A stretch of 64,000 nucleotides of DNA from CBDCUQ01 sp965222835 (GTDB lineage: Bacteria > Pseudomonadota > Alphaproteobacteria > Rhizobiales > Hyphomicrobiaceae): contig CBDCUQ010000003.1 in assembly GCA_965222835.1 (NCBI GenBank), positions 992,001 to 1,056,000 of the forward strand, given 5' to 3'. A program made the translations under genes and the position numbers. The notes beneath the pieces are model-generated. The model worked only from the letters and a program-made list of their open reading frames with translations, searched no databases and had not been told where the DNA came from. Shown piece by piece: positions 1-8,357 of the stretch. Positions within the stretch are counted from its first letter, which is position 1, and each line of letters opens with the position of its first letter.

Positions 1-105
1 TTCACCGCTATCTTTGTCTTCGACATGCGCCGGGCTCGAGAGCGCGTCATGCGCGCGGCGCTGGCCGCGCTTCATGCGGCTTATTTTCGTTCTTGGAACA
101 GCCAT
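1..105 (-). CDS. rpmF: 50S ribosomal protein L32 (5' part, cut by window edge)
   Basis: Structural protein of the large ribosomal subunit. The 35 codons visible on the minus strand begin MAVPRTKISRMKRGQRR and continue through the family's HDAL and AYVEDKDSGE-like segment (here AHVEDKDSGE). This is the usual N-terminus of L32, which is about 60 residues long. The ATG is at 103-105 and the gene runs off the left edge. It lies 122 bp downstream of mtgA on the same strand, a common alphaproteobacterial neighbourhood. The identification rests on the N-terminal motif alone but is distinctive. Confidence 0.9.
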   Translation of the reverse strand, partial: MAVPRTKISRMKRGQRRAHDALSSPAHVEDKDSGE

Positions 106-227
106 TATTGAACTCCGATCAATTGCAGGTCGAGCCAGCGCAGGGACTCTCTTGCGCCGACCTGTGCCCAACCCCCTCTTTGGCGCGCCTTATATCCACA
201 TTCTGGGTCGAACGCCAGTCCCCATAC

Positions 228-1832
228 CTACCGCTTCGAGCGGCGTTGGGCCACAGCGAGCACGCACTGCGCGGCATATTTCGACGCCCGGGCCCGGGCC
301 TGGACCACGCGGGCTTTGCGATAGGTGCGGGGGCCGGGGTCGCCGGCGTCGCGCCGGAAGGGATTGGGAAGCGCTGCGGCCAGAAGGGCTGCCTGCCGCG
401 CAGAAAGCCTTGAGGCGGGCCTCTTGAAATGGTGGCGTGCGGCTGCTTCGGCGCCGTACACACCCGGCGCCCACTCCGCCACATTGAGGTAGACTTCAAG
501 GACGCGGTGCTTTGGCCAAACGAGTTCCATCAGAAGCGTGACTGGAATCTCGATGACCTTGCGGAGGAAGCTTCGCGATGGCCAGAGAAAAACATTTTTG
601 ACGACTTGCATGGAAATTGTGCTGGCCCCACGCGGGAGTCCATCGCGCGCATTTTCAATGGCCTCTTTCATCGCCCCAAGGTCTATGCCCCAATGCTGGC
701 AAAAGCGCGCGTCCTCAGCGACGATGACAGACCGAACGAGATTCGGTGAAATCCTTTCAATGGGGACCCAGGTTTGATTGATGGGCGCTCCACCGACCCA
801 TCGCCAAACCATGAGCGTCGATGCCGGCGGATTGACGAAACGGTAGACGAACACCAACATCACAATGAGGGCAAGGTAACCGGCCAGGACGTAGCCGGCA
901 TAGCGCAGTGCGATCCAAGCATATGACGCGGCAAGGTCTCTGCCGGTCGGCATACAGATGATATCTTCGCCGCGGTGCCGGGGGCCAGGCGGCACGATAT
1001 CGAAGGGTACTGGAGCCAATTGCGGTGGTGCGTCTCCCGCAGCACTGGCAAATCGCGCGGTATCACTATCGCCCGATGCATTTTGTCCGGGGGCGGCCGC
1101 GTCTTCAGGGGCAGCCGTTGGCGCGCTGATCTCTCGGTCATCGGCTGAAAGCACTTCTTGTGCCACGGGCGCTTCGGCCGGTGCTTCTTCGGTTGCCACT
1201 TCCGGCTTACCTAAGGATTCTGCACCGGAATCGGTTGGCTCGAACGAACTCTCCTCGACGGCGGCGCAAGAGACGACGGGCTCGGCAATTTCGCTTGGCG
1301 TGCTTGCGGCGTGGGCCGATGCCGCCGACGCGATGCGTTCGACGAGCACGTCCTTCCGTTCTTCCTCGTCGGAGCGTTGCGGCTGGCTATCGACTTCGGT
1401 CGCGGATGCCGCAGCGTCCGTTTCAACTCCGTCCTGCCTCGTCTGCGTGCCTGCAGCTTGTTCCTCCGTGGCTGCCTCGGACCGTTCGGGTTCGTCCTCG
1501 TCTTGTTCAACGCCTTCTGGATCGGGAGACGGCGTTTCCGCGGATTCCGAGGTTAACGCCTCATCGTGTGTCGATGTGGCGGCAGACTCATCGGATTCAG
1601 CAGGTGCATCCTCTCCCCTCGGCGCCATATCGGTGGCGGGCGTGCAGCTTCCTTCGCCTTGAGGCGCGCCGCTCTCCGTCTGCAGGGCAGCAGCCGTTGT
1701 CGACGGCTCAGGCAGCAGCGCGTCCCCGCCGTGGCTCGGGACGTTGCCGGCCTTTTCTTGCGGCACATTGCTGCTACCGCTTTTGTCCGTGGCCGGACAC
1801 GGCTCTTCGAGGCTATCCTTTTCGGGCGCCAA
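228..1832 (-). CDS. mtgA: Monofunctional peptidoglycan transglycosylase with long acidic N-terminal extension
   Basis: GT51 glycosyltransferase that polymerises lipid II into glycan strands at the outer face of the inner membrane. The C-terminal ~230 residues have the family layout: one membrane segment (about 305-332), the VAEDARFCQHWG motif with the likely catalytic Glu373, RGASTISMQ (401-409) and EVYLNVAEWAPGVYG. E. coli MtgA has about 242 residues; this frame has 534. The first ~290 residues are Ala/Glu/Asp/Ser/Pro-rich, look disordered and should be cytoplasmic. The only start that includes the whole frame is a TTG at 1832, which lies 79 bp from divergent ispA. The first in-frame ATG is at 1628 (residue 69) and another is at 953 (residue 294), just before the membrane segment. 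The enzyme assignment is firm; the true start is uncertain. Confidence 0.85.
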   Translation of the reverse strand: MAPEKDSLEEPCPATDKSGSSNVPQEKAGNVPSHGGDALLPEPSTTAAALQTESGAPQGEGSCTPATDMAPRGEDAPAESDESAATSTHDEALTSESAETPSPDPEGVEQDEDEPERSEAATEEQAAGTQTRQDGVETDAAASATEVDSQPQRSDEEERKDVLVERIASAASAHAASTPSEIAEPVVSCAAVEESSFEPTDSGAESLGKPEVATEEAPAEAPVAQEVLSADDREISAPTAAPEDAAAPGQNASGDSDTARFASAAGDAPPQLAPVPFDIVPPGPRHRGEDIICMPTGRDLAASYAWIALRYAGYVLAGYLALIVMLVFVYRFVNPPASTLMVWRWVGGAPINQTWVPIERISPNLVRSVIVAEDARFCQHWGIDLGAMKEAIENARDGLPRGASTISMQVVKNVFLWPSRSFLRKVIEIPVTLLMELVWPKHRVLEVYLNVAEWAPGVYGAEAAARHHFKRPASRLSARQAALLAAALPNPFRRDAGDPGPRTYRKARVVQARARASKYAAQCVLAVAQRRSKR

Positions 1833-1911
1833 TGTTGTATCCCGCTTAAGTCAGATGACGTCGTTTGTGGCCCCCAGCCACTGGCCGTCCAAGCTATCAG
1901 GTAAGCTTCGT

Positions 1912-2829
1912 ATGCCCTTCGCGAAAAGACTGGACCACGGCGCGCGGCTTGTCGATGCTCGTCTCAGTGCCCTGTTTGATGAACAAGGCCGCCCCGACGC
2001 GCTTCTCGCCGAGGTTCCGGACCGGCTCCTCTTAGCCATGCGGCACGCCGTGCTCGGCGGCGGTAAGCGTATCAGGCCCTTCTTAGTCTTGGAAAGTTCG
2101 GCACTTTTCGGTTGCGCACCGGAAAAGGCTGTGGACGCGGCTGCGGCTCTTGAACTGGTACACTGCTACTCGCTCGCCCATGACGATCTCCCAGCTATGG
2201 ACAACGACGAGCTGCGCCGCGGGCGTCCGACCGTCTGGAAGGCGTTCGATGAATGGACAGCCATTTTGGCCGGTGACGCGCTGCAGACGCTTGCCTTCGA
2301 ACTCCTGTCCCGGCCCGAGGTCCATGCCGATCCCGCCGTCCGGCTCGACCTGATGTCGTGCCTTTCTGAGGCAGCCGGTGCACGCGGCATGGCCGGCGGG
2401 CAGGCGCTCGATCTTGCCGCAGATAAACTCTCCGAGCCTTCGACCCCGGATGCCGCCCATGTGCGGCGTCTGCAAGCGATGAAGACCGGCGCCCTGATCA
2501 GATGCGCCGTTGAAATGGGCGCCATTTTAGGGGGCGCTACCGCAAAAGACCGCGACGCGCTGCGCTGCTACGGACAAGCCGTCGGACTGGCCTTCCAAAT
2601 TGCAGATGATCTCTTGGATGCAGAGGGCGACGCCAATGTCGTTGGCAAAGCCGTTCTGAAGGACCGGGCCGCAGGGAAGGCCACGCTTGTCTCCTTGCTC
2701 GGTATGGAGGCGGCGCGCGGCGAACTTGCGCGTGCCGAGCAAACGGCGCTCGATGCGCTCACGATGTTTGGAGACCGTGCGGCCAATCTGCGCGCGGCGG
2801 CCACGTTCGTCGTCAGCCGCGAAAGCTGA
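1912..2829 (+). CDS. ispA: Farnesyl (geranyl) diphosphate synthase
   Basis: Trans-isoprenyl diphosphate synthase, cytosolic, condensing IPP with DMAPP/GPP to give FPP for quinones, undecaprenyl phosphate and hopanoids. The 305-residue protein has GKRIRP (51-56), the first Asp-rich motif DDLPAMD (91-97), the GDAL segment near 121 and the second Asp-rich motif in FQIADDLLD (228-236). Length and motifs fit the short-chain IspA group rather than long-chain octaprenyl synthases. The frame is open upstream to 1744, but the ATG at 1912 starts right before the conserved N-terminus. It is transcribed divergently from mtgA. FPP versus GGPP specificity cannot be read with certainty. Confidence 0.9.
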   Translation: MPFAKRLDHGARLVDARLSALFDEQGRPDALLAEVPDRLLLAMRHAVLGGGKRIRPFLVLESSALFGCAPEKAVDAAAALELVHCYSLAHDDLPAMDNDELRRGRPTVWKAFDEWTAILAGDALQTLAFELLSRPEVHADPAVRLDLMSCLSEAAGARGMAGGQALDLAADKLSEPSTPDAAHVRRLQAMKTGALIRCAVEMGAILGGATAKDRDALRCYGQAVGLAFQIADDLLDAEGDANVVGKAVLKDRAAGKATLVSLLGMEAARGELARAEQTALDALTMFGDRAANLRAAATFVVSRES

Positions 2830-2863
2830 TGCGACGCGCACCAGCCTGCCGGCGTCGACCCAT

Positions 2864-4174
2864 TCACCAGCCTTGAATTCCAAACTCCAGGAACGGAATA
2901 AACGACACGAAATCGCCGGGCGTTACGGCTCCGATATGTTCGGGCATGTCGATGAGACCGTCGGCCGCGCGCAATCCCGAGATCAGCCCAGAACCGTCGC
3001 GTGCAAACTTGTCAACGGCCAGACCTTTCGGCGTTTCAACGATCACGCCCCGCCAGAATTCGCGCCGGCCTGGTTTGCGCTTGGAGACTGCGAACGTAGC
3101 TGGGAGCCGGTATCGGCGTGGCTCACGCCAAGGCGCCCCGCCGAGCCGCCGCAGGAGAGGTGCCACGTACATGAGGAAACAGACGAACACCGCAACAGGA
3201 TTTCCGGGCAATCCGACAACGATGGTGTCTCCAATCTGCCCAAACATCATCGGCCGGCCGGGCTTCACGGCGATCTGCCAAAAATGGCGCGTGCCGAGTT
3301 CGGCAAGCGCGGCCCCCATGTGGTCTTCCTCGCCCATGCTCGCGCCGCCCGTGGTCAGGATGACATCGAAGGATCTTGCCGCCTTTTGAAGGCTCTCGCG
3401 AACAAGCTGTGGCTTGTCCGCCCAAATGCCAAGATCAGTACAGTCGGCCCCCGCTAGGTTCGCCAGCGCGGCAAGCATAGGAGAGTTGGCGTCGTAGACT
3501 TCGCCCGACTTGAGAGGACGCGCGCCGGCCTCAAGGATCTCGTCGCCTGTCGCGACGATGGCGGCGCGAATGCGCTTGAAGCACGGAACCTGGCTCTCGC
3601 CAATGGATGCCAGCGCCGCCAAGTCCTGCGGGCGCAGCGCGTCGCCGGCGGTGAAGAGTTGCGTGCCCGTCTCTACATCTTCACCTGACAGACGAACGTT
3701 TGCACCCGCTTTGAGCCCTGCGGGAATGCCCACAAATGTTGACGTCGCGTCATTCCTTCCGATGATCTCTTCTTCGACGGCGTCCTCCTGCATGACGACG
3801 GTGTCGAGGCCATCCGGCATAACAGCGCCGGTGAAAATGCGTACGGCTGATCGCGGCCGCGGTGCGTCGGCCAGGGGGTGGCCGGCGGCGGCGCGACCGA
3901 CCACCGGGAACGACGTCGTGCCTTTGGCATAGGCCGCGTGCTCAAAGGCATAACCATCGACGGCGGCGTTGGTATGCGCGGGGACTGGATGACGCGCACG
4001 GATCGCTTCGGCCACGGTGCGGCCTGCAGCGGCGACCAAGGGCACCGTCTCAGTGCCGGCGATCGGATGGATCCGCCCTTTTAGAAGTGAAATGGCCTCG
4101 TCGTGACGCAGGAGGCGTCCGCCGTGCACGAAACAGTCATCTGCCAGTTTTTTGCCGGTCATACTCGAAGCCAT
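2864..4174 (-). CDS. moeA: Molybdopterin molybdenumtransferase
   Basis: MoeA inserts molybdate into adenylylated molybdopterin to make active molybdenum cofactor. The ~436-residue protein shows the domain III MPT-binding signature TGGASMGEEDH, then KPGRPMMFG and GLPGNPVAVF, followed by the small C-terminal beta domain. N-terminal VPLVAAAGRTVAE and HTNAAVDGYAF match the family's P-x-x-x-S-x-x-DG-(F/Y)A region, with Asn-Ala-Ala in place of the usual Ser-x-Met. The frame stays open to 4270. I chose the ATG at 4174 (alternative 4162), just before the conserved start. Convergent with ispA, with a 34-bp gap. No other moa/mob gene is nearby. Confidence 0.9.
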   Translation of the reverse strand: MASSMTGKKLADDCFVHGGRLLRHDEAISLLKGRIHPIAGTETVPLVAAAGRTVAEAIRARHPVPAHTNAAVDGYAFEHAAYAKGTTSFPVVGRAAAGHPLADAPRPRSAVRIFTGAVMPDGLDTVVMQEDAVEEEIIGRNDATSTFVGIPAGLKAGANVRLSGEDVETGTQLFTAGDALRPQDLAALASIGESQVPCFKRIRAAIVATGDEILEAGARPLKSGEVYDANSPMLAALANLAGADCTDLGIWADKPQLVRESLQKAARSFDVILTTGGASMGEEDHMGAALAELGTRHFWQIAVKPGRPMMFGQIGDTIVVGLPGNPVAVFVCFLMYVAPLLRRLGGAPWREPRRYRLPATFAVSKRKPGRREFWRGVIVETPKGLAVDKFARDGSGLISGLRAADGLIDMPEHIGAVTPGDFVSFIPFLEFGIQGW

Positions 4175-4918
4175 ACTCGATGCGGGGACATCGAATCCTA
4201 TTTCGCATTCCCATGGGAGCACGCGGCCGGACCGGGAGCAACCGGTGCGGGCCATCCAAAGTTGCGGCAATATAGGAGATCATTGGCGCCGTGCCAGCAC
4301 GACAGGGCGAATTCAATCACAGTTCAAGCATATTTGGTGAATGCTCTTGGGTGAACGCTACTTTGAGACTACGCTGGGTGGTTGGGTCCCGCGCGCGCCC
4401 TCTCGTTCCGCGGAGGCGAGGTGTAGTCGAACTTTGCCGGATGCCACGCTTAGACCCCGGCACCTAATCAATGACAACATCGTTCCCAATCAGAAACTGT
4501 GAACGATGAGGAAAAGCCCCACACCGACCGCGGGTCCCGCAACCGATGCCAGAAGCAACATTACAAATGACTTAGCCGCCATAACACGACCCCGCAACTT
4601 CCACCGCAGTTCGCACCGGCGCCGTCCGCCCCGCCGAGCGAAAATCACAAAACGAAACCGCAACTCTGAATTCGCTTCGTGGCCCTATTATAGCGGACGT
4701 CAATAGACTTGACACCCGTTATTCACAATTGAGTCACAATTATCGTGGGCGAGTCTCTCTATGAAGACATTCGCACAAGCTTCTGAATTTCCCTGGAAAG
4801 GCAAGAAACGACTCACTCGGTGTAAACTTTGGTAGCCTCAGTTGATCGCCCGAGCACAACAGAAGTCGTGCTGTGTCCGCCAAATTTCAGACCCAATTCT
4901 TGGACGCCGACGGGCTCG
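4175..4918. other. Intergenic gap, mostly without recognisable features
   Basis: Apart from the small frame at 4490-4582 I see no gene, RNA or repeat here. The part from about 4700 to 4830 is clearly more AT-rich than its surroundings and contains a TTGACA near 4710, but I could not place a convincing -10 element. Both flanking genes point leftwards, so the left part should hold the moeA promoter and the right part the 3' end of the dual-ATPase transcript. Confidence 0.4.
4490..4582 (-). CDS. Possible 30-residue single-span membrane peptide
   Basis: A short minus-strand frame with an ATG at 4582 and a TGA at 4490 encodes a peptide starting MAAKSFVMLLLASVAG and ending GLFLIVHSF. It has one lysine near the N-terminus followed by an unbroken hydrophobic run, as expected for a tiny inner-membrane protein. 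A GGGG stretch lies 8-11 bases upstream of the ATG. It sits alone in the 744-bp gap between moeA and the dual-ATPase gene. There is no homology evidence, and a short hydrophobic frame can arise by chance. Confidence 0.3.
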   Translation of the reverse strand: MAAKSFVMLLLASVAGPAVGVGLFLIVHSF

Positions 4919-7900
4919 TTAGCGACGCACTTCGAAGAGTCTCAGCTGACGTTCGTCCTGCCCCTTGGTCTCGCGGGCGAGTTGCTCGATGCGATCGAAG
5001 GGTACCTGTTCGGCTTCGATCAGCGAGCGTTGCGCTTTCATCGGGCGCATCAATCCTTCCTGGACGAGGTGGAATTCACCAACTGTCTGGCCGGGCAGCA
5101 CGGCGGCGGGGTCGAGACCGCTCTCGCTTTGGAAGGTCGCCTTCAATTTGCGCAGTGCGGTGTCCTCGCGGACGCGGCCGATGAACCAACTCGTAATCTG
5201 ATCCCGGCTCTTGTAATCGAGGTCGCCCGGCGACTGGGTGGCCAGCATTAGGCCGAGACCCGCAGATCGCGCCCGCTTTAGAAGGCTCTGCAGCGGCTCT
5301 GCGGTTGCGGGCTTGGCGTTGGCGGGAATGTAAAGGTCGGCTTCGTCGAACATGACGACGGCTTGCAGCTCGTCATTCGGGTTCCTTTGGCAGAAGCGCA
5401 GCGTTTCCGAAAGGAACTGCGAGACCCAGAACAGAATGTTCTCGTTATCGCCAAGGAAGCCCGTGTAAATGATCGAAAGCCGCGTGCGGCCGGGTTTGGT
5501 GTTGGGGCCAATGCCGAGCAACGAGTCCATGCGCAGGCTTTCGCCTCCGCCTTCAAAGAGCACGGAATTGCGATGGCGCAAACTGTCGAGCTGGGCGACG
5601 AGATCGCGCCTTATGCGGCCTGACGGATCCATGCGCTGTGTCAGATCGGTCAGCTCCGGATCTTCATCCTCAAGCAGTCCGATGAGATCGCCCAACATTA
5701 CCTCGCGGCTGTGGCGCGTGCCAAGGATGCGCAAGGCAACGGACAGCGTTCCCGACTGTTTCTGGTGCGTGGCCGAGTTCTTCAGATGCAACATATCGCC
5801 CAGCGCCGCCGCCGAGAGATTGGCCAGCAGCTGCTGTTCGTGGTCAGGCAATTCGTTGATGCCGTGGGGCAGAAGCGTGATCGATATGGGCCTGCCCGAT
5901 GTGCGTCCTGGCGTATAGACGGCAACGTCAATGGCATCCGCAAGTTTTTCCCGCTCACCGCGGCGCTCACAGAATTCATGGTCGTTGGCGCGCCAGACAT
6001 CTGGGTTGGCGTAGCTGCATAGATCACCTTTGCGATCAATGAGAACGGCGGGAATGCCTTTTAGCAACAGCTGTTCGATAAGACACAGCGCGAGTGTGGT
6101 CTTACCCGATCCAGAGCCGCCCAGCACGGCCGCATGTCGCTTCAAGACATTCTTATTAAGCGTAACCGGCTTGGCCCGCGCGCCTGTCTGACGGCCTGCA
6201 AGAATACTTTCGCCGCCGCCATTCTCGTCGAGGATCACCGACAGCGGTAGCTCGTCATCGTTGGCCGCGAGGGGTTCCGATCGGTTCTCGCCTTCTGGGG
6301 CAGACCAGGGTGCGACTGGTGCTCCGGTCGCTGCAGATGCATCGCCCGCGCCCTCGCCCACGAAATCTGACCCAGCGGTTTGCGTTCCGTCAGCAGGGCG
6401 GGCTACGCGGGGCAAAATGCGTCCGAGGAGATCCAGTCGCAAGAGCTGATTGACGGTGATCAGATTGGACAGAAGCTTGGCGTCCTCGAACCACGGCAAG
6501 AATCCCTGATCGTGCCGATGGTGTGCCTGAAACTCGCGCACAGTCATCATCCGTTCCCATTCCGGGATCGGCACCAGCATCTGCCGGCCACCGGCATCGC
6601 GGAATTTGCGGAAGGCCTGAGCTGTTTGGTTCTTGCGGTTCGGCGGGAAATCTGTGGCCCGCATCATGATGCAGCGCTTTCCGGACATCGCGGGCAGGAC
6701 TTTATCCAATTGACGCTTCAACCCGCCGCCTTGGGTCGGGCGGTTGCAGAGAAACACGCGGGTTTCGGAGACCTGCTGGCCGTTGTGGGTGACGTGCAAA
6801 TCGATCGCGGGGAGATCATCGGAGATCTCAAGCCGGTCGATGTCGAGCTTGATCGCGCCCTCCCATTCGTCCTTGGCGAGCGCCAGACTGGCGGCGAGCA
6901 CATCCATAAGCTCGTTGTCGTCGGATGGAATTTCTGCCTCGGACGAGTTTTGGAAACGCTCCCAGGCTTCGCGGAAATCAGCGGCAGGACGTGCCGGCTT
7001 CGGCGCTGCTTCGTTTTCGCTGAAAATTCCACCCAGAACAGAGGCGAGCGTCGAGGTCCAGCCTTGGTCCTGTTCCCGCTCCTCGGGCTCGCCGCTGACC
7101 TTTTCGCGCAACCGGCTTTGTGCGTGTTCGAGCAGACGCCGTGTCGAGAGGCCGCCGAACTCCTCGAAGAATTCGCGACCGAAAAACTGTGACGGATCTG
7201 GGAAGCTTGTACCGTCGGCTCGCGTTTCGGCTTCGTGCTCAATGCGCTTTGCGATGATCAGACGGGCTTCTTCGGGTGTGCGGCTCTCAAGAAGCGCTAC
7301 CGGTCCTGCCTTTTCAATGCGGTCGACATAAGACTGCGCGAGCACGCCGCGCACCTGACCGTAAAAGTCCTCCAGGCAAGAAATAATGATAATGGCATTC
7401 GGCAGGCGGTTGGCGATCTGGATGAGATCGCGAACGGCCTTTTGGAAGCGTTCCTCGGCGTCATCAAAGAAGCGCAGGTCTTCGACCTGGTCGATGGCAA
7501 AGACGAACGCGGCGCGCTCGACCGTCCACATCAACTGGCCGAGGGCCGTGATGATCTCAAAGGACCTGTCCTCTCCGGTGTTCGGATCGAGCGCTGCGAC
7601 GGCTTGATGGGCAAGCGGCGTCAGCTGCCGCCCGAACAAGTACTGCCTGACACGCTGGTCAATGCGCGGATCCTTGCGTTCAAGATAGAGAAGAGAGCGC
7701 ACGATGTTTATGTCGAGCTCAAGGTCGCGGAATTTTGGTGCAGCGACGATGTCATCGGCGATGCTGAGAACGAGTTGTGCGAGCGCGTCTTCTTCGAGGC
7801 TTTCCTCGCGCAGTGCCTCAAGATCCTTTTTGGCGATGGTCTCAGCATCGCTCAGGAGCAGCCTCGTCAGCCGCTTCAGTGCGATCTCGCCTTCGGCGTC

Positions 7901-8275
7901 GGGGTCGTAAGACCTCTCTAGAGAATGGATGATGCGACGTAGATAGTAGTCGGCGTAATTGGCAATGTCGGGCGTCATCTGCGCGTAGCCAAAGTACGCC
8001 TTGCCCTCACGATGGGCGGAGGTTCTAAGCGCCCGCAAGAGATGTGTCTTGCCGGCGCCAGATTGGCCGTGAAACAGCAAGATGCGCGCCTGGGTGGCAC
8101 CTTCACCGGCAGAGATCGTCGACAGAAGATCCTGGAATTTGGCGCGTGCCTTGGCGTGCACGGCCGAAACGTCGACGGGGTCGGCCCGCCAGATGTCGTC
8201 CTCCCACGTGATCGAATGCTCGAATGCGCCCGCCAGCTCTTCGGGTGCGATTGCCTTTTCGGCTTGGTCCTGCAT
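4919..8275 (-). CDS. Large protein with two P-loop ATPase domains (AAA-type plus HerA/FtsK-type)
   Basis: 1118 residues, cytosolic. Domain 1 (about 60-390) has a Walker A HGQSGAGKT (69-77), a Walker B-like FVFAIDQVED (257-266) and a helical lid, like AAA_16/STAND-type sensor ATPases. A middle region (about 430-620) holds an alpha/beta segment without a family I recognise. A Pro/Ala/Gly linker (620-670) leads to domain 2, with Walker A GGSGSGKTT (719-727), VLIDRKGDL (744-752), Walker B VVMFDEADLY (973-982) and LATQSPGDLD (1011-1020). That is typical of the HerA/DUF87 branch of FtsK-like motors, which form hexamers on DNA. No nuclease, protease or membrane segment is visible. GAGGGG precedes the ATG. 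The gene follows the 8358-9488 gene by 82 bp on the same strand, so the two probably form one operon. The specific role is unknown; DNA translocation or phage defence is inference. Confidence 0.75.
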   Translation of the reverse strand: MQDQAEKAIAPEELAGAFEHSITWEDDIWRADPVDVSAVHAKARAKFQDLLSTISAGEGATQARILLFHGQSGAGKTHLLRALRTSAHREGKAYFGYAQMTPDIANYADYYLRRIIHSLERSYDPDAEGEIALKRLTRLLLSDAETIAKKDLEALREESLEEDALAQLVLSIADDIVAAPKFRDLELDINIVRSLLYLERKDPRIDQRVRQYLFGRQLTPLAHQAVAALDPNTGEDRSFEIITALGQLMWTVERAAFVFAIDQVEDLRFFDDAEERFQKAVRDLIQIANRLPNAIIIISCLEDFYGQVRGVLAQSYVDRIEKAGPVALLESRTPEEARLIIAKRIEHEAETRADGTSFPDPSQFFGREFFEEFGGLSTRRLLEHAQSRLREKVSGEPEEREQDQGWTSTLASVLGGIFSENEAAPKPARPAADFREAWERFQNSSEAEIPSDDNELMDVLAASLALAKDEWEGAIKLDIDRLEISDDLPAIDLHVTHNGQQVSETRVFLCNRPTQGGGLKRQLDKVLPAMSGKRCIMMRATDFPPNRKNQTAQAFRKFRDAGGRQMLVPIPEWERMMTVREFQAHHRHDQGFLPWFEDAKLLSNLITVNQLLRLDLLGRILPRVARPADGTQTAGSDFVGEGAGDASAATGAPVAPWSAPEGENRSEPLAANDDELPLSVILDENGGGESILAGRQTGARAKPVTLNKNVLKRHAAVLGGSGSGKTTLALCLIEQLLLKGIPAVLIDRKGDLCSYANPDVWRANDHEFCERRGEREKLADAIDVAVYTPGRTSGRPISITLLPHGINELPDHEQQLLANLSAAALGDMLHLKNSATHQKQSGTLSVALRILGTRHSREVMLGDLIGLLEDEDPELTDLTQRMDPSGRIRRDLVAQLDSLRHRNSVLFEGGGESLRMDSLLGIGPNTKPGRTRLSIIYTGFLGDNENILFWVSQFLSETLRFCQRNPNDELQAVVMFDEADLYIPANAKPATAEPLQSLLKRARSAGLGLMLATQSPGDLDYKSRDQITSWFIGRVREDTALRKLKATFQSESGLDPAAVLPGQTVGEFHLVQEGLMRPMKAQRSLIEAEQVPFDRIEQLARETKGQDERQLRLFEVRR

Positions 8276-8357
8276 TAATCAAAGCCCCTCGACGCGCACT
8301 GACTTGCTGTTGTCTGACGGCGGTGCCCACACAGTGCCGGCCGACAGGTGTTCCAAC

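Noticed and set aside
958..1662. Long Ser/Ala-rich open frame on the plus strand opposite the mtgA extension
   Set aside because: It mirrors the acidic, GC-biased coding strand of mtgA, has low complexity, no ribosome-binding site and no domain.
4919..8275. Conjugation or type IV secretion coupling ATPase
   Set aside because: No membrane segments, no relaxase or tra/virB genes nearby; motifs fit the HerA/DUF87 branch better.
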